A DNA stretch of 64,000 nt from Oscillospiraceae bacterium (GTDB taxonomy: Bacteria > Bacillota > Clostridia > Saccharofermentanales > Saccharofermentanaceae), in contig SVIZ01000007.1 of the NCBI GenBank assembly GCA_015069205.1, positions 62,001-126,000 on the forward strand. Direction: 5' to 3'. The position numbers were made by a program, and so were the translations under genes. The stretch's first letter is position 1, and each line of letters begins with the position of its first letter. The notes under the pieces were generated by a model. The model searched no databases, was not told the origin of the DNA, and worked only from the letters and a program-made list of their open reading frames with translations. Of this stretch, positions 1 to 7,701 are shown piece after piece.

Positions 1-1
1 C

Positions 2-1111
2 AAAGCGAAGAACCGCACCAAGAAGGATTATATTGCGGGAAGAGAAGCAAGGATCTCGCTGCCCATTGTCATTAAAGACGGCTATAACACTATCCACGTA
101 ACATCAGGTCAGGTCACCCACAGGGATCTTCACATTCAGGGTGTCCCGGGCGATGATGCTGTTATCCATCTTGAGATAGAGAACGGTTACAAAGGCAGGA
201 TAGCTTTAGAGAACTGCTGCTTTACAGGAAGAATGCACGATGCTGCCATTACCATCGGTGATGACTGTGATGTCATCATCGCTTTGAATGGTGACAATGT
301 TCTCAGTGCCGGCGGTATAAAGGTCGCTCCTTCATCCACACTCACATTTGAAGGCGCGGGAAATCTTTCCATGAGCTGTACCGGAATGGAGACATTCGGC
401 ATCGGTAATGATATGGATTCCTATCACGGCGATCTCATTTTCGATCAAGACGGCAGGATCGAGATCTCGGTCAATGCCAATAAGAGTGTTGCGCTCGGAA
501 GCGGACTTGGCGGACATATTACGATCAGAAGAGGCATGTACAAACTCAATCTCATGGGTCAGACTTCCGTAGGTATCGGTTCCATATCAGGAGATATCGA
601 TCCGATCATCAGCAACTGCTATCTTGAGATCACGAGTGTTGCCCTTACGGCTGTAGGAGTCGGATCGATAACCGGAAGATGTGATATGATGATCGAACAT
701 GTTTCCATGAAAGCGGATTTCAACGGAAGCAAAGTTGCAATAGTGGGATCCATAGACAGCGGAAAACTCAAGATCAGTGTTTACAGTGCCACTATCAGCA
801 TGAAATCGGGATGTGACAATGTAACATGCTTCGGTTCTTTGAATGGAAGACCGTCTAATATCAATATTGACTATATCTCACTGAAGGTCGATCTGAGCGG
901 AAAACTTCCGGGACTATACAGAGGAAATGATAAGTCCGTTAAGATAAGAGTCGCAAATTCCAAGATAGAAGGCTCGATCTTCGCGAATGCCGGTGTTCCG
1001 GATTATTCAAAACTGCTGGATTATAAGGTTGCCGGATCTTTGTCAAAACTTGATATCAATGGCGAGATGGTAGTCGAGAATACAATGAGTATTCCGACCG
1101 AAGATTCCTGA
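2..1111 (+). CDS. C-terminal part of a beta-strand-rich protein of unknown function (5' truncated)
   Basis: The reading frame is open from base 2 to the TGA at 1109-1111, so the gene starts upstream of the window. The Met at 233 in the ORF track is internal: the upstream codons read KAKNRTKKDYIAGREARISLPIVIKDG without a stop. About 369 residues are visible. Short alternating hydrophobic/polar segments recur with Gly turns (for example GSISGDIDPIISNCYLEI and GSITGRCDMMIEHVSM, each followed by a strand), which suggests a parallel beta-helix or similar solenoid. No catalytic motif or membrane segment is visible in this part. I do not recognise the family. It converges on the exonuclease III gene with only about 18 bases between the stop codons. 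Confidence 0.7.
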   Translation, partial: KAKNRTKKDYIAGREARISLPIVIKDGYNTIHVTSGQVTHRDLHIQGVPGDDAVIHLEIENGYKGRIALENCCFTGRMHDAAITIGDDCDVIIALNGDNVLSAGGIKVAPSSTLTFEGAGNLSMSCTGMETFGIGNDMDSYHGDLIFDQDGRIEISVNANKSVALGSGLGGHITIRRGMYKLNLMGQTSVGIGSISGDIDPIISNCYLEITSVALTAVGVGSITGRCDMMIEHVSMKADFNGSKVAIVGSIDSGKLKISVYSATISMKSGCDNVTCFGSLNGRPSNINIDYISLKVDLSGKLPGLYRGNDKSVKIRVANSKIEGSIFANAGVPDYSKLLDYKVAGSLSKLDINGEMVVENTMSIPTEDS

Positions 1112-1129
1112 AATAAGCTAATCCTTTGA

Positions 1130-1891
1130 TCAAATATCCAGATAGATCGGGCAGTGGTCCGATCCCATGATGTCTGTCATCATGTTCGATTCTTTTACTC
1201 TGGAATTCAGTCCGTCAGTCGTAAAGAAATAGTCGATCCTCCAGCCTACGTTACGCTCTCTTGCGGCAGTCTTATAAGACCACCAGGTGTAGCATTCCTT
1301 GTCGTCCGGGTGGAGCATTCTGAATGTGTCCGTAAGTCCTCTTTCGATGAACTTGTCTATATATGCGCGCTCTTCGGGAAGGAAGCCGGAGATCTTGGAG
1401 TTTGCTTTGGGGTTGGATAAGTCGATCTCTTTGTGGGCAGTGTTCACGTCGCCGCAGCAGATGACCTCTTTGCCCTGTGCCTTAAGGGCATCGACCTGGT
1501 CTAAGAAGCAGTCGTAGAATCTGAGCTTGAACTTTACGTAATCGTCGCCTCTTCCGCCATTGGGGAAGTAGATGTTGAAGAGCACGAAGTCACCGAAATC
1601 AGCCTTGATGACGCGGCCTTCGTGGTCGAACTCTTCTACGCCGAAGCCGAACTCAACACTCTTTGGTTCGATCTTGGAATAGAGGGCAGTGCCGGAATAG
1701 CCTTTCCTCTCTGCTGAGTAGAACCAGCTCTTATAGCCGGGGATGTCTGTGATCTCAGGTCCTAACTGCTCACGGAGGGCCTTGATCTCCTGGATGCCGA
1801 TTACGTCTGCGCCTATCTTTTCGAGGCTTTCCGCAAAGCCCTTTGTGGCAACTGCCCTTATTCCGTTTACGTTCCAGCTCGCTATTCTCAT
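1130..1891 (-). CDS. xth: Exodeoxyribonuclease III
   Basis: This 253-residue protein has the endonuclease/exonuclease/phosphatase fold of the ExoIII AP-endonuclease family, which cuts DNA at abasic sites in base excision repair and trims 3' ends. Visible family motifs are the N-terminal MRIASWNVNGIRA, the metal-ligand segment IGIQEIKA, the CCGDVNTAH segment and the C-terminal catalytic GSDHCPI. Length matches the family (about 250). It is the only gene on the minus strand in the first 32 kb and is divergent from the asparaginase gene, with 67 bases between start codons. Family assignment is secure; in vivo substrate is inferred from the family. Confidence 0.96.
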   Translation of the reverse strand: MRIASWNVNGIRAVATKGFAESLEKIGADVIGIQEIKALREQLGPEITDIPGYKSWFYSAERKGYSGTALYSKIEPKSVEFGFGVEEFDHEGRVIKADFGDFVLFNIYFPNGGRGDDYVKFKLRFYDCFLDQVDALKAQGKEVICCGDVNTAHKEIDLSNPKANSKISGFLPEERAYIDKFIERGLTDTFRMLHPDDKECYTWWSYKTAARERNVGWRIDYFFTTDGLNSRVKESNMMTDIMGSDHCPIYLDI

Positions 1892-1958
1892 AAATAACCT
1901 CGTGAATTATAATTGTCTGGTAAATTCTACTATTATTTTGCATTGGAAGGAAAGGGAT

Positions 1959-2801
1959 ATGCGAATTTTATGTGCAATGCTCGGAGGCACGATAGCTTCG
2001 TCTGACGTCTCCGGAACGATAACTCTCGGACAGCAGTCTTTTGTTAAGGATTTCCTTCTTGAGTATTCGGCCGATAATGAGTATTTCTTCCCTGATCTCG
2101 AGATGTATTCCTCTGAAGATGCCACACCTGAGATTTACCGCGAGGCACTGAAGGAGATCGTTATTGAATCCCGCAAGACCAAATTCGACGGTATTCTCAT
2201 CACTCACGGTACCGATACATGCGCGATCTTTGCGCAGCTTGCATACAGGGTACTGTCCATACTCGGCATCCCGTTTGTCATTACAGGCGCGATAAAGTCT
2301 CCCGACAAGGACCCGGAAGAATCTGCATACAATCTTCTTTTTGCCATCGGCTGCATCGAAAAAGGCACGAGCGGTGTCGTTTTCAGAAACAGCGACAGGA
2401 TCCCCAGTCTTTATAAGGCTTATGCGATCACGTCTCCTGACCTCGACGGCATTTACAATGAGTGTAAAGACTGTGTTGAGCCTGAGATTAAAGACAGGAT
2501 CGATTTCCTCACAAGGGACAAACTCCCTAGAGTGCTTGTAATTCCGGCATTCCCCGGTGCTGTTATCCCGGAAGACGGTTTTGACAGGGTGCTTTTGTGC
2601 TGCAATCATTCAGGTACGGCTTCAGCAAAGCTCGTACCCCTGGTCTCCAAATGGACTTCTGAAGGGAAAAAGGTGTTTATGGCGCCGATTCCCAAAAAGG
2701 GAGGATACTACGAGAGCAGGAAGAAACTTGTGGAAGCAGGTGCAACCGAACTTCCCGGAATGCCCATAGAGGGTGCATGGTGTGAGGCGTTGCTCAGATG
2801 A
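1959..2801 (+). CDS. ansA: L-asparaginase, type I-like
   Basis: It should hydrolyse L-asparagine to aspartate and ammonia. I start it at the ATG at 1959, preceded by GGAAGGAAAGGG. The ORF track start at 1743 would add 72 residues overlapping the divergent xth gene, with no family match. The resulting protein of 280 residues opens MRILCAMLGGTIAS, containing the GGTI nucleophile-threonine motif, and carries the second threonine motif ITHGTDTCA with the catalytic TD. It is slightly shorter than typical bacterial asparaginases (about 325), which could mean a trimmed C-terminal domain. Its stop overlaps the next start as ATGA, so it may be co-translated with the C39-like gene. No signal peptide, so cytosolic. 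Confidence 0.85.
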   Translation: MRILCAMLGGTIASSDVSGTITLGQQSFVKDFLLEYSADNEYFFPDLEMYSSEDATPEIYREALKEIVIESRKTKFDGILITHGTDTCAIFAQLAYRVLSILGIPFVITGAIKSPDKDPEESAYNLLFAIGCIEKGTSGVVFRNSDRIPSLYKAYAITSPDLDGIYNECKDCVEPEIKDRIDFLTRDKLPRVLVIPAFPGAVIPEDGFDRVLLCCNHSGTASAKLVPLVSKWTSEGKKVFMAPIPKKGGYYESRKKLVEAGATELPGMPIEGAWCEALLR

Positions 2802-3430
2802 GTCAGCCACCGAAGATAATCGACAAATACGGCATTGAGTCATTCGGGGGAAGCCAGATGTGGCTTCCTGACAAGATGTTCCTCAACAGCGGATGCGGCA
2901 TTATTGCCGGTCTTGATGCGATCATGCGTCTTAAGGGCGAGGAGAGAATGCCCAGGGAGGAGTATTTTGACAGGTTTTTCGATGCCAAGGACTACATAAG
3001 ACCCATAACGATCGGAAAGAACAGGGAGCCTAGGAAACTCTTTGGCAAGGAATTTCTGGGAAGCCTGGGCGTAAGTGCGGGAAGGTTCAGAAGGGGCATC
3101 AAGAAGCTCGCCGCAAAAGAGGGACTTAAGATCAGGGTAAAGCCTTTCAGGTTCAGATGGTGGGAAAAGGTTCCCAAATATCTCGAGGGCGGCGACCCGC
3201 TTGTCATGCTCGTTACGGCTCCTTTTGAGAATGTCTCGATTGAGCTTCCGACCGGAACCAAAGGAAATCTGGGCTTTCATTGGGTCACTATCACGGAGAT
3301 GGACGGCGATACGCTTTGGGTCTCTTCGTGGGGAACCAGGTGCAAGATGTCGGTAAAAGAACTCAGACGCTTCAATGTCATTTTGCACTTTTATGCCGTT
3401 TCGTTGGAAAATCAGACCAACATAGTGTAA
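2798..3430 (+). CDS. Papain/C39-like Cys-His protein, possible acyl- or peptidyl-transferase
   Basis: A 210-residue cytosolic protein. I see a candidate catalytic Cys33 in NSGCG, at the head of what looks like a helix, and a candidate His161 in GFHWVTITEM followed by VSSWG. That order and spacing resemble papain-like peptidase C39 folds. The start ATG at 2798 overlaps the asparaginase stop, and the acyl carrier protein gene follows 50 bases downstream. Known C39-like enzymes such as BtrH move acyl groups from a carrier protein, so an ACP-dependent transferase or hydrolase is a plausible inference, not a demonstration. A plain cysteine peptidase is the alternative. I cannot name the family with confidence. 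Confidence 0.7.
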   Translation: MSQPPKIIDKYGIESFGGSQMWLPDKMFLNSGCGIIAGLDAIMRLKGEERMPREEYFDRFFDAKDYIRPITIGKNREPRKLFGKEFLGSLGVSAGRFRRGIKKLAAKEGLKIRVKPFRFRWWEKVPKYLEGGDPLVMLVTAPFENVSIELPTGTKGNLGFHWVTITEMDGDTLWVSSWGTRCKMSVKELRRFNVILHFYAVSLENQTNIV

Positions 3431-3480
3431 GGTTATGGGCGGAGATTTTTCTTTTAAATATATTTAGGAGGTTTTTGAAT

Positions 3481-3732
3481 ATGAATAATGAGATTGCCGA
3501 GAAGATCAAGGGGATGCTTGTAGAAAGACTCAGGATCCCTGAAGACGAACTCGAGTACGATTCAGAGCTTTTCGGTGAGGACATCGGACTTGATTCCATC
3601 GATTCCATCGAGATCATCGTAGGTATCGAGAACCTTTTCGGAGTTGATATCTCCGGCGCAGGTGCCACCAAAGAGGACTTCCGTTCCATCGAGACACTTA
3701 CTGCATTTGTAGAAGCACATAAAGAGGACTGA
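3481..3732 (+). CDS. acpP: Acyl carrier protein
   Basis: The protein is 83 residues, with the 4'-phosphopantetheine attachment serine in GLDSIDSIE and the usual acidic composition. I start it at 3481 because TAGGAGG lies ideally placed at 3465-3471 and the product then has normal ACP length; the ORF track start at 3280 lies inside the preceding gene. It carries growing acyl chains as thioesters for the neighbouring ketosynthase and reductases. It is the only ACP gene in the window. The FAS-II operon 4 kb downstream lacks its own, so this ACP may serve both. The DSI(D) motif, rather than the common DSL, hints at a divergent or specialised ACP. Confidence 0.93.
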   Translation: MNNEIAEKIKGMLVERLRIPEDELEYDSELFGEDIGLDSIDSIEIIVGIENLFGVDISGAGATKEDFRSIETLTAFVEAHKED

Positions 3733-3738
3733 TAAATA

Positions 3739-6003
3739 ATGCCAATGAACGAAAAGCGTTGCGTCATCACGGGCCTCGGCCTTGTGAGCGCAATCGGACA
3801 CAATACCGAAGAATGCTTTGAAGCAGCACTTAAAGGTGTTTCCGGCATTACGGACGTTAAGAGCTTTGACACAGCTGACTGCTACTCACACAAGGGAGCA
3901 GAGGTAGATCTTTCAAATGAGGAACTCGCTAACGGCAGATACGACAGGACCACTGCCCTCGGAATAAAGGCGGCAGGCGAGGCCATTAAGGATGCCGGGA
4001 TCGACATGGATTCCGGAGATACATCAGATATCGGCGTCATTTTGGGAAGCTGTATAGCCGGCGCTGCCTGTGTTGAAAAATACTACAGACAGAAGAGCGA
4101 CGGCAAAAAGGGCGATATCGATGATCTGAAACAGATGCCCGCTTCAGTAATCGCAGGAAACGTAGCCGATTACTACAATGCCGGCGGAATTACCGCAAAC
4201 ATCGTTAATGCATGTGCGGCAGGTACTTTGAGTATCGCCCTTGCGATCGACCTCATCAGGGGCGGCAAAGGCGAGATCTTCCTTGCCGGCGGCTGCGATT
4301 CATTCTCATCACTTGCTTATTCGGGTTTCCACGCTTTGAGGGCACTGGATGCAACAGAGTGCTCTCCGTTCAATCACAGCGAAGGTATTACATTAGGCGA
4401 AGGCGCAGGTGTCCTCGTAGTCGAGAGCTACGAGCATGCCGTTAAGCGCGGCGCAAAAATATACTGCGACGTACTCGGCTCAGGCGTAAGCTCCGATGCT
4501 TATCACATAACTGCCCCGAGACCGGACGGCGAAGGACAGATGAGCGTTATCACGCGCGCAGTCAAGAATTCAGGACTTAAGTTCACCGATATCGACTATG
4601 TCAATGCACACGGTACGGGTACGGCAAAGAACGACGAGTCCGAGTTCCTTTCATTGAAGACATGCTTTGCGGAGAATGACCATATCTCCGTAAGCTCAAC
4701 AAAGTCCATGACAGGACACTGCCTTGGCGCAGCCGGCGCCATTGAGGCAGTTATGACCGTAAAGGCATTGGTAGAGGGCAAACTCCCTCCCACGACCGGA
4801 TACACGGAAGATGACCTCAAGGTTCTCGCCGAAAAGTCCGGAAATATTGATTTCATCGCCAACACACCCAGAGAAAGGGACATCAAGTATGCGATGTCCA
4901 ATTCTTTCGCGTTCGGCGGAAACAACGCAAGCATCGTATTTGCAAAAGATCCCAACGTTCTTAATCTTTCATGTCCGAAGCAGGAACTTTACGTTACCGG
5001 TATCGGCATGGTTAACGGCGAATACGACGAAGCAGCAAAAAGCTATGTTGCAAATCTCGACACCGATACTTTTAAGGCATACGGTGTTAAGTCAGCATTC
5101 TTAAGAAAGCTCGACAGACTCTCGCAGCTTCAGCTCTTGAGCGGTGTCAGGGCTTTGGAAGATGCCGGAATTACGGTTAATGACGATAACGCCGGCATCA
5201 TCGGTATATGCATCGGAACAAACGAAGGACCGATGACCGAGATCGCCAATTTCCAGAAGGGAATCATCAAGGACGGCATCGACAAGGGTTCTGCATTTGC
5301 ATTCCCGAATACCGTATACAACGCAGCAGGCGGATATCTCAGCATCTTCACCGGCATCAAGGGTTATAACGCGACCATCGCAAACGGATTCCAGTCAGGT
5401 CTCCAGAGCGTTTGCGCCGCGATCGGCGCGATCATGTTCGGTTATGAGAACATCATGCTCGCATCAGGAACCGACGAATGCACCGACATCGACCACGAGA
5501 TCTATTCCGATCTCGGCAAGATCGGCTCAGGCAATTTCACACTCGGTGAAGGTTCCGTTACATGCGTTATCGAAAAGGATTCCAGCGCAACTGAAAGAGG
5601 CGCTAAGAGATATGCGAAGATCGCAGGTTTCTCTTCCGCAAGAGACACATCGGGTGACAGATCCGATAACCTGAGATTATCTGAAGTCTCACTTACGAAG
5701 GTCATCAACAACGTTCTCGAAGAGGGCGGCATGAAGCCTGAAGACGTCAAGTGTATCTATGGCTTCGGCAACGGCATTGAAGAAGTTGACAGCTTCGAGA
5801 TGGGTGTTTACAAGAAGATCTTCGGCGATAACATCGAAGTCAAGCTCGTTAAGAAAGACTTCGGTGAAGCAAGGGCAGCTTCTTCCTCGCTGCAGTTTGC
5901 AAAACTTGCTCAGGATATTTATGAGGGCAAGGCCGAAAACGGCATCGCAGTCTCATTTGGAACAAGCGCTCTTTATTCGGCAGTATTACTCACAAAGGCA
6001 TAA
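3739..6003 (+). CDS. Fusion of an active ketosynthase and a catalytically dead ketosynthase-like (chain-length-factor-like) half
   Basis: The 754-residue protein contains two thiolase-fold ketosynthase units. Residues 1 to about 410 form a FabF-type KS with an intact triad: Cys159 in NACAAG, His291 in NAHGTGT and His327 in TKSMTGH. Residues about 415-754 repeat the fold (LYVTGIGMVNG start) but lack all three. The Cys position reads NGFQSG, with Phe551 at the aligned site and Gln552 next to it; the HGTGT site reads GFGNGIEEVD; the second His site reads KKDFGE. Type II polyketide synthases pair an active KS with an inactive partner (KS-beta or chain length factor) as separate proteins. Here the two appear fused. 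It lies 6 bases after acpP and 22 before a ketoreductase. The product is unknown; a dedicated fatty acid or polyene chain is an inference. Confidence 0.88.
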   Translation: MPMNEKRCVITGLGLVSAIGHNTEECFEAALKGVSGITDVKSFDTADCYSHKGAEVDLSNEELANGRYDRTTALGIKAAGEAIKDAGIDMDSGDTSDIGVILGSCIAGAACVEKYYRQKSDGKKGDIDDLKQMPASVIAGNVADYYNAGGITANIVNACAAGTLSIALAIDLIRGGKGEIFLAGGCDSFSSLAYSGFHALRALDATECSPFNHSEGITLGEGAGVLVVESYEHAVKRGAKIYCDVLGSGVSSDAYHITAPRPDGEGQMSVITRAVKNSGLKFTDIDYVNAHGTGTAKNDESEFLSLKTCFAENDHISVSSTKSMTGHCLGAAGAIEAVMTVKALVEGKLPPTTGYTEDDLKVLAEKSGNIDFIANTPRERDIKYAMSNSFAFGGNNASIVFAKDPNVLNLSCPKQELYVTGIGMVNGEYDEAAKSYVANLDTDTFKAYGVKSAFLRKLDRLSQLQLLSGVRALEDAGITVNDDNAGIIGICIGTNEGPMTEIANFQKGIIKDGIDKGSAFAFPNTVYNAAGGYLSIFTGIKGYNATIANGFQSGLQSVCAAIGAIMFGYENIMLASGTDECTDIDHEIYSDLGKIGSGNFTLGEGSVTCVIEKDSSATERGAKRYAKIAGFSSARDTSGDRSDNLRLSEVSLTKVINNVLEEGGMKPEDVKCIYGFGNGIEEVDSFEMGVYKKIFGDNIEVKLVKKDFGEARAASSSLQFAKLAQDIYEGKAENGIAVSFGTSALYSAVLLTKA

Positions 6004-6025
6004 TTTCTAAAAGGAAGGCAGCATT

Positions 6026-6760
6026 ATGGGCAAGACAGCAGTAGTTACAGGCGGCTCAAGAGGAATAGGCAAGGCGATCGCTTTAAAGCTCGCTCAGGAA
6101 GGCTACGACATAGCCCTCAACTATGCTAACAACGATGCTGCCGCTGAAGCTGCCAAAGAAGAGATCACTGCCACAGGTGTCCGCTGCGAGATCTATAAGG
6201 CAGACACATCCGACATGATGCAGGTCAAGGCGATGTTCAAGGAGATCAAGAAGAGCTTCGAGACGATCGATGTCCTGGTTAACAATGCAGGTGTTGTTGA
6301 TGACGCATACCTTCTCATGATCAGACAGGAGTCTCTCGAAAGAAGCCTTGCGATCAACATCAAGGGTTATATCAACTGCGCACAGGCAGCAAGCCTTAAG
6401 ATGTGCTCACAGAAGAGCGGAAAGATCATCAACGTATCTTCCGTAAGTTCCATTCTCGCAGTTCCGGGTCAGAGCGTTTACAGTGCTACAAAGGGCGCGG
6501 TCAACTCAATGACGCAGACAATGGCAAAAGAACTCGCGCCTTACGGCATCCAGGTTAATGCGGTAGCTCCGGGCTTTATCGGCACCGACATGATCAAGTC
6601 GATTCCGGGCGATCTTGCCGAGAAGTATCTGGACAGCGTTCCCATGAAGCGTTTCGGAACGGCTGAAGACGTTGCCGATTGTGTGGCAAGCCTTCTTTCT
6701 GACGCCTTCAATTACATGACCGGCCAGGTTATCGTTCTCGACGGAGGTTTGAGCCTCTGA
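6026..6760 (+). CDS. 3-oxoacyl-ACP reductase family SDR (first copy)
   Basis: A 244-residue classical short-chain dehydrogenase/reductase, the usual FabG length. The nucleotide-binding TGGSRGIG is at the N terminus, NNAG follows near residue 90, and the catalytic Ser plus YSATK motif lie near residues 140-160, with the FabG-like C terminus YMTGQVIVLDGGLSL. It should reduce beta-ketoacyl-ACP with NADPH. It is a separate copy from the FAS-II FabG at 10578 and sits directly after the fused ketosynthase, so it probably serves that module. Specific substrate cannot be read from the sequence. The start has the AAGGAAG ribosome binding site at 6010-6016. Confidence 0.9.
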   Translation: MGKTAVVTGGSRGIGKAIALKLAQEGYDIALNYANNDAAAEAAKEEITATGVRCEIYKADTSDMMQVKAMFKEIKKSFETIDVLVNNAGVVDDAYLLMIRQESLERSLAINIKGYINCAQAASLKMCSQKSGKIINVSSVSSILAVPGQSVYSATKGAVNSMTQTMAKELAPYGIQVNAVAPGFIGTDMIKSIPGDLAEKYLDSVPMKRFGTAEDVADCVASLLSDAFNYMTGQVIVLDGGLSL

Positions 6761-6782
6761 TTTTCCGGGAGGCCATATATAA

Positions 6783-7520
6783 ATGAAAGTACTTATTCTT
6801 AACGGCAGTCCCAAGATCGAGAGAAGCAACACGCTCCATGTAACGGATGCGTTCGTTTCAGGTTTTCCGGAAGGCACGGAAGTAAAAAGAATAGATATCT
6901 ATGCCAAGGACATTAAGCCCTGCAGAGGCTGCTTTGCATGCTGGGCTTCTCCCGACGGCACATGCGCTATAAAAGATGACATGGCAGAGATCATCGCTGC
7001 CATTAAAGAAGCTGACGTCATCATCGAGAGCTTTCCTCTGTATTTTTACGGTATGCCTTCACAGCTCAAGGCGGTTACCGACAGGTGCCTCGCGCTCGCT
7101 GAACCTTACATGGGCACCAGGTCTGACGACGGCCAGACATTTAACAAGATGAGAGATCCTTCAATCTTTGAAAAGAAATTCGTAATCATCAGTTCCTGCG
7201 GCTATGTTGAACTTGAGCCCGTTTATCCGGCACTCCTGGCACAGTACGATCTTATCTGCGGCGGCAGGGACAGATATACTGCAATCCTCTGCCCGATGGG
7301 CGAGGTCTTCATGACCGGAAAAGCTAAAAGACAGATCAGAGTCTACATGGACGATCTTAAGAAGGCTGGTGCGGAATACTGCGCCAACGGCTTTAAGCTC
7401 GATCCCGAGACGATCAGGAAACTTCAGATCCCGCTCTTGTCACCTGAAGGATTTGCTACGCTTACAAGCTCCCACCTGAATGAGGGCGGCTGGGCTGCAA
7501 GCAGGTTCGAAAAGCAGTAA
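6783..7520 (+). CDS. Flavodoxin-fold NAD(P)H-dependent oxidoreductase with a four-Cys motif
   Basis: A 245-residue protein with the FMN-binding start MKVLILNGSPK, typical of the NADPH-dependent FMN reductase/flavodoxin-2 family. Cys47, Cys50, Cys53 and Cys61 form CRGCFACWASPDGTC, a CX2CX2CX7C arrangement close to the compact cluster motif of iron-sulfur flavoproteins. The C-terminal part (after about residue 160) is longer than in minimal FMN reductases. It ends the first acyl-chain module and is followed by the promoter of the FAS-II operon. A redox role on the module product, for instance double-bond reduction, is possible but only inferred from position. Confidence 0.8.
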   Translation: MKVLILNGSPKIERSNTLHVTDAFVSGFPEGTEVKRIDIYAKDIKPCRGCFACWASPDGTCAIKDDMAEIIAAIKEADVIIESFPLYFYGMPSQLKAVTDRCLALAEPYMGTRSDDGQTFNKMRDPSIFEKKFVIISSCGYVELEPVYPALLAQYDLICGGRDRYTAILCPMGEVFMTGKAKRQIRVYMDDLKKAGAEYCANGFKLDPETIRKLQIPLLSPEGFATLTSSHLNEGGWAASRFEKQ

Positions 7521-7573
7521 TTACGGTCTTTTAGACCTTTAAAATCCTCGAAAATCAAGGCTTTGACAAAATT

Positions 7574-7588
7574 CTTTGACAATCAAAG
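7574..7588. promoter_or_regulatory. FabT-like operator 1
   Basis: CTTTGACAATCAAAG has perfect 6-bp arms (CTTTGA/TCAAAG) around a 3-bp centre. TTTGA-N3-TCAAA matches the core of the FabT box known from streptococcal fatty acid genes. It lies just upstream of the -35 element for fabH. No marR-type fabT gene is in the window, so the regulator is inferred. Confidence 0.65.
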
Positions 7589-7591
7589 AAC

Positions 7592-7620
7592 TTGACAAGA
7601 CTGTCTGTTTGTGAAATACT
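7592..7620 (+). promoter_or_regulatory. Promoter of the FAS-II operon
   Basis: A -35 element TTGACA (7592-7597) is separated by 17 bp from AATACT (7615-7620). An extended -10 TGA precedes the latter at 7612-7614. It sits between two FabT-like palindromes and about 80 bases before fabH. Transcription start is not determined. Confidence 0.65.
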
Positions 7621-7633
7621 TTGACAATCAAAC
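7619..7633. promoter_or_regulatory. FabT-like operator 2
   Basis: CTTTGACAATCAAAC repeats operator 1 except for its last base. It overlaps the downstream edge of the -10 element, where a bound repressor would block initiation. Centre-to-centre distance to operator 1 is 45 bp. A third and fourth partial match, CTTTGACAA and CTTGACAA, lie at 7561 and 7591. Confidence 0.65.
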
Positions 7634-7701
7634 TAATTAACCTGAGGACAACTATGCCCAAATATAGTTTCCCGGGCAGGGTAGAATAAGAGGTTCTAAT
7701 A

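Noticed and set aside
1124-1134. TTTGATCAAA near 1125 as another FabT-like site
   Set aside because: It lacks the 3-bp centre of the fab operators and lies between two convergent gene ends, where an operator is unlikely.
1968-2609. 213-residue minus-strand ORF opposite the asparaginase gene
   Set aside because: Asparaginase motifs are complete on the + strand; the opposite frame has none.
3280-3480. Long N-terminal extension of the ACP in the ORF track
   Set aside because: It lies in the preceding gene in another frame; TAGGAGG and normal ACP length set the start at 3481.
5371-5400. Exact chain-length-factor glutamine at the Cys site of the fused ketosynthase
   Set aside because: In the ungapped comparison with the N-terminal half, Phe551 is at the Cys site and Gln552 is the next residue, so only a chain-length-factor-like label is justified.
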